From JBKBYG01 sp046313435 (GTDB lineage: Bacteria > Pseudomonadota > Alphaproteobacteria > Rickettsiales > Arcanibacteraceae), in contig JBKBYG010000032.1 of the NCBI GenBank assembly GCA_046313435.1, positions 1-17,435 on the forward strand: 17,435 nucleotides of DNA. Reading direction: 5' to 3'. The notes under the pieces were generated by a model. It saw nothing but the letters and a program-made list of their open reading frames with translations. It did not search any database and had not been told where the DNA came from. Positions 1-6,824 of the stretch are shown piece after piece; within the stretch, counting starts at the first letter, position 1, and every line of letters begins with the position of its first letter. The translations under genes were made by a program, and so were the position numbers.

Positions 1-3000
1 AACAACAGTTTCTTGAACAGGCTGAGCTGACACTTGGTCATTAGGCACAAGAGCCGCTTGGATATCAGCGTTTTGCACCGGAGCCGTTTTACTAGGTTTA
101 TTTTTGTCTTTAGCCGCATAATAGCGAGCGAAGTTTGTAGTATCCTTACGAATATACGACGCTATATTAGTAAGTTTATTATTTGCTAAAGATTCAACAA
201 AACTAATATCATTTAAATCCATATATTTTGACTGGAATGTTTCAAATTCTTTGGCTTGTTTAGAAATTAAATCTCTGAATTTAGCTTGTTTTAAAACTTG
301 ATCTTTAATTACTTTAGCATTAGGTTCATCTTCATTGTTAACAATAGGCTGTACTAAACCTTGAAGGATCGTATCAACACTAGTATCACCTGTATTGATA
401 GTAACTTGATTGGTTGGATCTTTTTTAGCATTAATTGTTGCTTTAATATATTTATCTAAGTCTGCTTCAAGTTTCACTTCCACATGATCTAAAACAGCCA
501 TGTGAATTCTTGCTTCATTGCTAAACTTATACTTATCAACCGTAGTAAAATTATTTTTAACTTTATCAAAGAATCCAATTTTAGATTTATCTAATTCATA
601 TGCTGCTGTTTTAACAGTTTCTTTAGCATTATATTTATTTGTAGATGATAAAGGAGTACTATAGTAAACATCTAAAGCACTAAAATATGCATTTTCAAGA
701 GAATTGTCAGAATAAACTTTGCCCTGTTGATCTTGATTAGACTCTTTTTCCAGCTTCTTGTATTTGTCATACAATGATGTATTATCTTTCTGTAAATCAA
801 TATATTGTTGATTTAATTTTGCGTTTTCAGACTCTAAGTCTTCAATTGCTTTCTTTAAAACAACGACTTCATTGCTCTGCAAAACATTTATTTTTTTCAA
901 TTCTTCATCAGCATTAGTACGTGACTCTTTTAATTGAGTTTGCAAATTTATAATTTCTTGATTTAAACGTTTCTTTTCAGCATCATATGCACTTGCAATA
1001 GTATCTCTTTCTTGAACCGCTAATTGAATTTTAGTTTCTATTTCTTGTTTTATTGCTGATTCTTTTCTTAATTCAGTTTGTAAAGTTCCTATTTGCACTT
1101 TTAAATCCTTAGTTATCTCATCATTCTGGGCGTTGATTTCCTTTACTTCTAAATCAAGTTTTGATTGATATTCATTCCTAATTACTTCTATTTCTGAGGC
1201 AAGTTTTGACTCATATTCGTTTCGAGCTACTTCTTCAGCAGTATCAACTATAGTTCCCAAAGCTTTTGTTTCTTTTTCTACATCTTTCTTTATATTCTGA
1301 TTTTGATCATTTTCTTCAACAGATTCAGGATTATGCTGTGTAGTAGTAGTACCAATATCAGATTGAATTACTGCTGACGTTAGAGTTTTTCCTTCTTGTG
1401 TAACAGTTTTATTAGCTGGCTCTGCAATTACTTCTTCTAGTTTAGTAGGTTCATTAGCTGGCGCTGTAATTACTTCTTCTTGATTATTAGCTGCCTCTAC
1501 AGTATTGCCTTGAGTAGTAGCCGCATGCTCTGCAGTTTTTTCTTCTTGATTAGTAGATTCATTAGATTGAGCTTCTAGTTGCACTTCAACGGCATTTATT
1601 TTGTCTAATTCACCTTTAATTGAAGCTTTCATTGTTTCGTTTAATGCTTCAATGTCTTTTTCAATTTTTTTTATAGCTTCTGCATCAGGTTGCTTGCCAT
1701 CACGATACAAATCCTGTTGATTATAATGCAATTGATTCCAATTCTCAAAATCCTTTTCCATATTAGGCAAATTTTCTTTAATTGCTTCACGTATTTTTAA
1801 TAAGATTCCATCTATATCCTTTTGAATCACTACATCAGCATTATCGCTATCTTGCTTTTGAATAGCTTCTAATTTCTCGTTATGCTTTTTTCCTAAGCTT
1901 ACACCTAGTTCTCTTATTTCTAATATTTGTTCTTTCATTACAAGCTTCTCCGTATTAACTTGGTTTAATAATTCTTTAATACTACTTATAATATTCTCAT
2001 CTTTTTGTACAGGACTATTTTGAATATTTATTAAAATATTTTCAAAATTCATTAAAACTTGAATATTTTGAGTTTCTTTTGCCTTGGCTATTAATGCTTC
2101 ACCAACACTGTTTAAGTTCTTAGCGGTCAGCAAATTATTATAATCCCAGTATGATATTACATCCGATTCTATATTATCGTTAATAATTGCATTTACTAAA
2201 GAATTTATTAAAATCTTCTGAACACATCGTTGCACTTGAATATATTGAGGTTTTTCAGCAGCAGATTGCAATAGTTCAAGCATTGATGTATTAATTAATA
2301 TATCGCTTTCTTCGTCTAATCTATTTTCAATCGCTCTATATGCAATTGCTAATACCTCTTCCGAATCTTTAGTCTCTTTATTTAATATGTCATTATATCC
2401 TAAACATGCTTTAGTTAATTCAATGTTATTGTTAATCACTGCATTAATTAAAAGATTTCTAAACTTATACTGCAAAGATTCTAATTTTTTATTGTTATTT
2501 AAAGGCTCCAGTCCTTTCATTTCGTGTGCAACTTGCTGAATATAATCTAGAGAATAAATTTGTTTTTCAATAGCTTTAAGGTCTTCTTCATCAATAATTA
2601 CATCAATGTACGATGTGTTAACTTTAAAACATGGAAGTGTATTATATTTATTCATTTTTTGTAATTCACTGAAAAGGAAGCTTTCCTTTTCCACTCGAGT
2701 GAATTTCTTCAAGTATTCTTGAACAAGTTTTCTTTGCTCATTGTCTTGTGCATACGAAAGTATCTCTTGAAAAATTAAGCTTGAACGGTCGCCTGCTATA
2801 GTTTCATTAAATACATGTTTCAAGTATGGTTTTCTGAAAAGATTTCTAATAATGGACTCAATCTCTATTTTAGTTAGAAATACGTATTGAGTATTATTTT
2901 CATCACTCCGTACTCGAGTCTCCATTTCTTGCGAAGTTAATGCAATCTTTAAATTTTTAAATAAAATGCTATTAGATCTAACTAGTTCTAATTTTTCTCC

Positions 3001-3567
3001 AGATTGTTTTTGTTCACTAACAGCAGCAATATTTTCAGTATTCAGTGAATTAGAATCTTCTTGAAAAGCATTTATTATTTCTTTTTTTTCATCAATGGTG
3101 AGCAGTACAGTTTCAATTGTAGAATCTTTAAAATTAATTTTACTTTCAGAATATTTATTATATAAATATAAATTCACACAAACTAATTTAAATTCCATAT
3201 GAAACGAGGAAACTATATCATTTGCGGAAGTGATTTTATCGTTTATTTCCTTGATTTGTTTATTTATTTCTTCTTTTGGCTTAGTATTTATACTCTCATA
3301 GTATTTTGTAAACAGTGTGTCAAGATCTTCCTTCTCTTTGTTAATATTACTTAATAAATTTTCAGATCCAATCTCATTTTGTACATATTCCCTTAATGCC
3401 CTATAATCTTTTGCAATTTTTTTAGAAAACGCTTCTGGGCTATTATCTTTTTTAGCTTGCTCTAATTTTTGTTTGATTGATGAAATCCATTGCGTTTTAT
3501 ATTTATCAAGCTGATTAGCAATTTCAAATCTTTCCTCAATTGTTAGTTCATCAAATTTTGGTTTCAT
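1..3567 (-). CDS. Giant coiled-coil/helical protein of unknown function (3' end outside window)
   Basis: I read the minus strand codon by codon from the ATG at 3567 to the left edge: 1189 codons without a stop, so the C-terminus lies outside the window. The protein starts MKPKFDELTIEERFEIANQL and has no signal peptide or membrane segment. Residues 1 to about 650 are charged, helix-rich sequence containing an internal duplication (near 371-436 and 455-520, with LINAVINNNIE matching LVNAIINDNIE). Residues about 655-755 are a Thr/Glu/Asn/Ala-rich, probably disordered linker with short tandem repeats. Residues about 755-950 are a strong heptad-rich coiled coil (EIETKIQLAVQERDTIASAY, LESENAKLNQQYIDLQ). 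A mixed domain follows, then a Pro/Gln/Ala-rich tail at the edge. I recognise no family. A cytoplasmic scaffold or a secreted effector are both possible; nothing in the sequence decides. It has its own promoter downstream of hemF. Confidence 0.85.
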   Translation of the reverse strand, partial: MKPKFDELTIEERFEIANQLDKYKTQWISSIKQKLEQAKKDNSPEAFSKKIAKDYRALREYVQNEIGSENLLSNINKEKEDLDTLFTKYYESINTKPKEEINKQIKEINDKITSANDIVSSFHMEFKLVCVNLYLYNKYSESKINFKDSTIETVLLTIDEKKEIINAFQEDSNSLNTENIAAVSEQKQSGEKLELVRSNSILFKNLKIALTSQEMETRVRSDENNTQYVFLTKIEIESIIRNLFRKPYLKHVFNETIAGDRSSLIFQEILSYAQDNEQRKLVQEYLKKFTRVEKESFLFSELQKMNKYNTLPCFKVNTSYIDVIIDEEDLKAIEKQIYSLDYIQQVAHEMKGLEPLNNNKKLESLQYKFRNLLINAVINNNIELTKACLGYNDILNKETKDSEEVLAIAYRAIENRLDEESDILINTSMLELLQSAAEKPQYIQVQRCVQKILINSLVNAIINDNIESDVISYWDYNNLLTAKNLNSVGEALIAKAKETQNIQVLMNFENILINIQNSPVQKDENIISSIKELLNQVNTEKLVMKEQILEIRELGVSLGKKHNEKLEAIQKQDSDNADVVIQKDIDGILLKIREAIKENLPNMEKDFENWNQLHYNQQDLYRDGKQPDAEAIKKIEKDIEALNETMKASIKGELDKINAVEVQLEAQSNESTNQEEKTAEHAATTQGNTVEAANNQEEVITAPANEPTKLEEVIAEPANKTVTQEGKTLTSAVIQSDIGTTTTQHNPESVEENDQNQNIKKDVEKETKALGTIVDTAEEVARNEYESKLASEIEVIRNEYQSKLDLEVKEINAQNDEITKDLKVQIGTLQTELRKESAIKQEIETKIQLAVQERDTIASAYDAEKKRLNQEIINLQTQLKESRTNADEELKKINVLQSNEVVVLKKAIEDLESENAKLNQQYIDLQKDNTSLYDKYKKLEKESNQDQQGKVYSDNSLENAYFSALDVYYSTPLSSTNKYNAKETVKTAAYELDKSKIGFFDKVKNNFTTVDKYKFSNEARIHMAVLDHVEVKLEADLDKYIKATINAKKDPTNQVTINTGDTSVDTILQGLVQPIVNNEDEPNAKVIKDQVLKQAKFRDLISKQAKEFETFQSKYMDLNDISFVESLANNKLTNIASYIRKDTTNFARYYAAKDKNKPSKTAPVQNADIQAALVPNDQVSAQPVQETVV
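1156..1221 (-). repeat. 15-residue tandem repeat inside coiled coil
   Basis: Two near-identical stretches beginning at 1156 and 1201 (plus strand AAGTTTTGA, then TATTC) have a 45-nt period. They encode RNEYESKLASEIEV followed by RNEYQSKLDLEVKE. The period of 15 residues, about two heptads, suggests that the coiled coil grew by duplication. Confidence 0.6.
1411..1480 (-). repeat. 14-residue tandem repeat in the disordered linker
   Basis: Two 28-bp units (1411-1438 and 1453-1480) differ at two positions and have a 42-nt period. They encode EEVITAPAN and then EEVIAEPAN within the Thr/Glu/Ala-rich linker of the giant protein. The high DNA identity implies recent duplication, so copy number may vary between strains. 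Confidence 0.75.
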
Positions 3568-3608
3568 AATATATTTACTCTTTTTTGTTTTGTAATTCGT
3601 AAACACGC

Positions 3609-3636
3609 ATTATAAACAAAAGTTAACAAAAGTAAA
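3609..3636 (-). promoter_or_regulatory. Sigma70-type promoter of the giant coiled-coil gene
   Basis: On the minus strand TTTACT (3631-3636, four of six consensus bases) is followed after 16 bp by a perfect TATAAT (3609-3614). Transcription would start near 3602, leaving a leader of about 35 nt before the ATG at 3567. This gives the gene its own promoter in the 110-bp gap after hemF. The exact -10 stands out, although AT-rich DNA produces chance matches. Confidence 0.5.
3615..3633. repeat. Tandem 9-bp direct repeat inside the promoter spacer
   Basis: AACAAAAGT occurs at 3615-3623 and again at 3625-3633, a period of 10 bp or about one helical turn. It fills the spacer between the proposed -35 and -10 boxes. 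A direct repeat on one face of the helix is a possible regulator site, but it could be chance. Confidence 0.35.
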
Positions 3637-3677
3637 TAGCTTTTAATAAATTTTAATGTTAATTTAAAAAATTAGGG

Positions 3678-4526
3678 TTACCATTTTACCAGCGGAGGGA
3701 GTGACATTAATATTGCTTCGATATTTCCGCCTGTCATTAAACCAAATTTAGTTCCCCTATCATAAAGCAAATTAAATTCAACATAACGTCCTCTTTTATA
3801 AAGTTGCTTCTGACGGTCTTCTTCATTCCAAGACTTATTCATATTTCTTCGGATTAGTTTTGAATATATCTTTAGAAAAGCTAATCCAATATCTTTAGTG
3901 AATTCAAAATCATCTAGTATATTTCCAGTATTTAGATAATCGTAAAATATTCCTCCTATTCCACGAGGCTCTTGGCGGTGCTTAAGATAAAAATATTTAT
4001 CACATTCTTCTTTAAATTTAGGATAATATTCCGGATTATGCTTATCACAAGCTTCTTTCAAAGCCTCATGAAAATCTTTTGTATCTATATCATTAGGGAA
4101 AATAGGAGTTAAATCAGTGCCTCCCCCAAACCACCATTTGGTAGTATGGATGAATCTTGTATTCATATGAACTGCAGGCACATGTGGCGATTGCATATGC
4201 GCTATAAGCGAAATTCCACTAGCCCAAAAATTAGGATCTTCCGCTGCACCTGGAATATGATGCCTGAATTCTTCTGAAAATTCACCATGAACAGTTGAAA
4301 TATTGACGCCTACTTTTTCAAATACTCTGCCATTCATAAGCGATATTTCACCACCCCCTCCTCCTTCTCTTTGCCATTTTTTTCTCTCAAATTTGCCAGG
4401 CAAGTTATTAGGCGAATCATCACTCAGTTCCGTTTCAATTTTTTCAAACTCAGCGCATATTTTATCTCGCAAATTTTTAAACCAGCTCTCAACTTGCAGT
4501 TTATGTTGATCTAATTCCTTTTCCAT
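3678..4526 (-). CDS. hemF: Oxygen-dependent coproporphyrinogen III oxidase
   Basis: HemF converts coproporphyrinogen III to protoporphyrinogen IX by oxidative decarboxylation of two propionates using O2, an antepenultimate-stage step of heme synthesis in the cytosol. The 282-residue product carries the family signatures in order: FEKVGVNISTVHGEFS (69-84), the His-rich HMQSPHVPAVHMNTR (110-124), WFGGGTDLTPIFP (132-144), HRQEPRGIGGIFYDYLN (183-199), GRYVEFNLLYDRGTKFGL (246-263) and TGGNIEAILMSLPP (265-278). It stops right after LPPLVKW, somewhat shorter than the roughly 300-residue enterobacterial protein. No frameshifted continuation is seen downstream, so I treat it as a naturally short form. 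It is the last gene of a leftward operon, 3 nt after phaR. No strong Shine-Dalgarno precedes its ATG, so coupling to phaR translation is likely. Presence of HemF implies life with oxygen. Confidence 0.97.
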   Translation of the reverse strand: MEKELDQHKLQVESWFKNLRDKICAEFEKIETELSDDSPNNLPGKFERKKWQREGGGGGEISLMNGRVFEKVGVNISTVHGEFSEEFRHHIPGAAEDPNFWASGISLIAHMQSPHVPAVHMNTRFIHTTKWWFGGGTDLTPIFPNDIDTKDFHEALKEACDKHNPEYYPKFKEECDKYFYLKHRQEPRGIGGIFYDYLNTGNILDDFEFTKDIGLAFLKIYSKLIRRNMNKSWNEEDRQKQLYKRGRYVEFNLLYDRGTKFGLMTGGNIEAILMSLPPLVKW

Positions 4527-4529
4527 AGT

Positions 4530-4970
4530 TTATTTTTTGTTACTAAAAAAACTGTTCATTGTAGTTTCAAAAAGTTTTAGATTATTTTTTGTAACTTCTT
4601 CAAAAAAATTAAAAGGAGAAAAATTGTTTATATATTCTTCCGCAATTTTCCGCATATTTTCTTGGTTTTTTACAAAATTTGACATCGAGATTTCTAGATA
4701 ATGAGGCAATATATTTTTCAAACTATCATCATAAAATCTTATTAATTGTTTTAAAAAATTCAAAGGCAATATATTTTCACTTACACTCCCTTCTCGTTCA
4801 AATATAATTTGTATAAGAGTTTGTCTTGTTAAATCTTCTTCAGTTTTAGCATCAATAACCTTAAAATCTATGTTGTTTTTTACCAAGTCATAAAGATTAT
4901 TTAAAGTTATATAATCACTCGTTTCGGTATTATATAGACGTCTATTTGCATATTTTTTTATTATAATCAT
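4530..4970 (-). CDS. phaR: Polyhydroxyalkanoate synthesis repressor PhaR
   Basis: The 146-residue protein opens with IIIKKYANRRLYNTETSDYI and continues DAKTEEDLTRQTLIQIIFERE (40-60), the PHB/PHA accumulation regulator DNA-binding domain. It is followed by LPLNFLKQLIRFYDDSL (68-84) and LPHYLEISMSNFVKNQENM (88-106), the associated PHB_acc segment. Known family members bind DNA upstream of phasin and PHA genes and let go when they bind nascent polymer. The C-terminus is short and Phe/Asn-rich (SPFNFFEEVTKNN), possibly an amphipathic granule-binding tail. The ATG at 4970 overlaps the stop of the upstream sensor gene (TAATG), a classic translational-coupling arrangement, and GAGAG lies about 9 nt upstream. 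No PHA synthase or phasin is in the window, so in this organism the target may be other genes. Confidence 0.93.
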   Translation of the reverse strand: MIIIKKYANRRLYNTETSDYITLNNLYDLVKNNIDFKVIDAKTEEDLTRQTLIQIIFEREGSVSENILPLNFLKQLIRFYDDSLKNILPHYLEISMSNFVKNQENMRKIAEEYINNFSPFNFFEEVTKNNLKLFETTMNSFFSNKK

Positions 4971-6625
4971 TATTTTACTCTCACTTTTGGTATCATAATT
5001 CTTACATAAAATTTTGAATCTTTAAATTCACAATCTAACTTTCCTTGATGCATTTCAATAAACATTTTCACCAGTGAGATTTTTATTCCAATTTCATTCA
5101 AATTATCTATAACAACATTTGAACTTATCATTTCTTTTACATCTATTTCATTTAAAAGAAATTTATCATTTTCTATTATTATGAATAGGTTTTTGCCTTT
5201 ATCATAATTTGAGTCAAGCTTTATAAAAGCTTCTTTATCACTATATTCAATTATAAATTCAAATAAGTCGATAAAAATCTGAATCACTTTAAGCGAATCA
5301 ATATGAAGCTTCGGTAAATTATTAATTGAATTGCTTACAACAAAATTTAACGATTTCAGTTTAAATTTTTCTTCAAACATCCATAATGCTTTATCCAGTA
5401 ACTCTTTTAAATCTACATCGGCAGCAGTTAATTCCAATTTATATCCTTCAGTATTAAAGGATTTTGCCATATCTTCAATTAGCGCTAAAAAATGTTTGGA
5501 CCATGTTTTGATTTTAGCTGTATTATTTTTTTGCTCAGCATTAAGCACTCCTAAATACTCTGAATACATTATATCTGTAAATGCAATAACAGCATTTAAA
5601 TATGTCTTTCCTTCATTTATAACTTTTATTGCAAGATCTGTTTTAGCTTTTCTAGCTATGATATTTAGCCTCTCTAAATTTTCAGTTTGTTCAAAATATT
5701 TTAGAATTAAAGATGCAAAAAATGAAACAACTATAATTATAATTATTGCTATGATTAAAAATAATGCCCAATTTTCAATATTTGATAACCAGTGCTTTAT
5801 TAAATTCCCTTCATAGGTTACAAGAGCAATACTTATTGGCCAATTTGCTAAATGTTTAAATGAAAATACATATAAATAATTATTTATAAATTTTGGCATT
5901 GTTTCAGTTTTATGAGATTGAGTATAAAACTTTTCTGATTCCTGTTTTATTGAACTCATTACATCCATATCTTCAATTATATCAGGACTTTCAAAAAGTA
6001 ATTGATTACCATCCGTTAACAAAGCCATTTCAGACTTTTGGTTCTTACTTATTGATTTGAAAAATGCACTTAAATAATCTCCTTTTATTACAATAATTAA
6101 TGCCCCTCCAAATTCCTCATTCTCTCTTAACAATTTTTTTGCAACTAAAACAAAAGAGTCTTTATTAGATTTAAGCTGAAAAATTTTGAGATTGTTAGTT
6201 TGCTCCTCTTTAATTTGTTTACAAAAATTATAAATATTCGGTTCAAAATCAGATTTAATTATCTTTGCTAAAGTTTCTTCACGGTTTATCAAAGTTTTAA
6301 TAGCCCCTGCCTTATCCACAAACATAACTGCTGAAGCATATCTAAGTTTTGTAAATATTGGCGCTAATTCGGATTCAGTAAAATTAATATACTTATTATC
6401 TTTCTTTTGAGCCAAATTACTTAATAATGAATCCATATATGAAAAACTCATATCAATATAATCTGCTAAAATATTAACTATAGTTTTAGCATTCGATTCA
6501 CTAATTTGAATTTTTCTTTTTTGGTAAGTTTCTTCTTTATAAACTATTAATGAAGACAATATCATAATAATTACAAATGCAAGAATTAGTATTATTCTTG
6601 TTAAAGTCGATTTCTTATATGTCAC
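4970..6625 (-). CDS. Membrane sensor protein, degenerate (pseudo) histidine kinase
   Basis: The 551 residues contain TM1 (about 10-28), an extracytoplasmic sensor region (30-282, resembling Cache/PAS-type domains), TM2 (285-308) and a cytoplasmic part shaped like a histidine kinase. The segment AKTDLAIKVINEGKTYLNA (327-345) aligns without gaps to the usual AKTEFLANMSHELRTPLNA box, followed by VIAFTDIM. The phospho-accepting His is Asn337 and the Pro of the box is Tyr342. The N box (usual QILLNLLSNAIKF) reads QIFIDLFEFIIEY (449-461), so the catalytic Asn is Phe457. The DxGxG box is absent and the G2 box is reduced to GIKISLVK (513-520). By family knowledge it should neither bind ATP normally nor autophosphorylate. 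It heads a coupled operon with phaR and hemF. The start is GTG at 6625, with an in-frame TAG two codons upstream. A signal-sensing scaffold or allosteric partner of a true kinase is the likeliest role. Confidence 0.88.
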   Translation of the reverse strand: MTYKKSTLTRIILILAFVIIMILSSLIVYKEETYQKRKIQISESNAKTIVNILADYIDMSFSYMDSLLSNLAQKKDNKYINFTESELAPIFTKLRYASAVMFVDKAGAIKTLINREETLAKIIKSDFEPNIYNFCKQIKEEQTNNLKIFQLKSNKDSFVLVAKKLLRENEEFGGALIIVIKGDYLSAFFKSISKNQKSEMALLTDGNQLLFESPDIIEDMDVMSSIKQESEKFYTQSHKTETMPKFINNYLYVFSFKHLANWPISIALVTYEGNLIKHWLSNIENWALFLIIAIIIIIVVSFFASLILKYFEQTENLERLNIIARKAKTDLAIKVINEGKTYLNAVIAFTDIMYSEYLGVLNAEQKNNTAKIKTWSKHFLALIEDMAKSFNTEGYKLELTAADVDLKELLDKALWMFEEKFKLKSLNFVVSNSINNLPKLHIDSLKVIQIFIDLFEFIIEYSDKEAFIKLDSNYDKGKNLFIIIENDKFLLNEIDVKEMISSNVVIDNLNEIGIKISLVKMFIEMHQGKLDCEFKDSKFYVRIMIPKVRVK

Positions 6626-6633
6626 TTGCTAAG

Positions 6634-6638
6634 CCTTT
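6634..6638 (-). promoter_or_regulatory. Shine-Dalgarno supporting the GTG start at 6625
   Basis: AAAGG on the minus strand lies 8 nt before the GTG. Together with the in-frame TAG two codons upstream and TM1 starting near residue 10, it fixes this GTG as the start. The next in-frame Met (residue 21) would fall inside TM1. Confidence 0.6.
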
Positions 6639-6712
6639 AATATTCAAACATATCCATAATTATATCTTTTATAAATATAAAATTATTGATTAATTACTTT
6701 TTAAATTATATT

Positions 6713-6731
6713 ATTGTCAAAATTTGATAAT
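6713..6731. promoter_or_regulatory. Near-palindrome in the divergent sensor/comM intergenic region
   Basis: ATTGTCAAA, one central base and TTTGATAAT form a 19-bp dyad with one mismatched pair. It sits about midway in the 199-bp AT-rich region between the two divergent genes and overlaps a minus-strand TTGACA and a plus-strand TTGTCA. It could be an operator. TATAAT-like boxes occur on both strands nearby (e.g. 6659-6664 and 6705-6710, minus strand), but I could not assign a well-spaced promoter. Confidence 0.25.
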
Positions 6732-6824
6732 AATATAAAATTCGCTTTCTAAATACTTAGAAAATCAATTTATTACGCTTTTATTTAAATAAATACAATT
6801 AAAAATTACTTTTACAATAAAATT

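Noticed and set aside
3678..3700. Truncated or frameshifted hemF C-terminus
   Set aside because: The protein stops after LPPLVKW, shorter than enterobacterial forms, but no matching continuation exists in another frame and all catalytic motifs are present.
4303..4509. Plus-strand open frame with a run of prolines
   Set aside because: It is the antisense of the poly-Gly loop and N-terminus of hemF, which has full family signatures on the minus strand.
5331..5816. 161-codon plus-strand open frame
   Set aside because: It lies wholly antisense to the pseudokinase gene, whose reading aligns with a known fold; no family resemblance or ribosome site.
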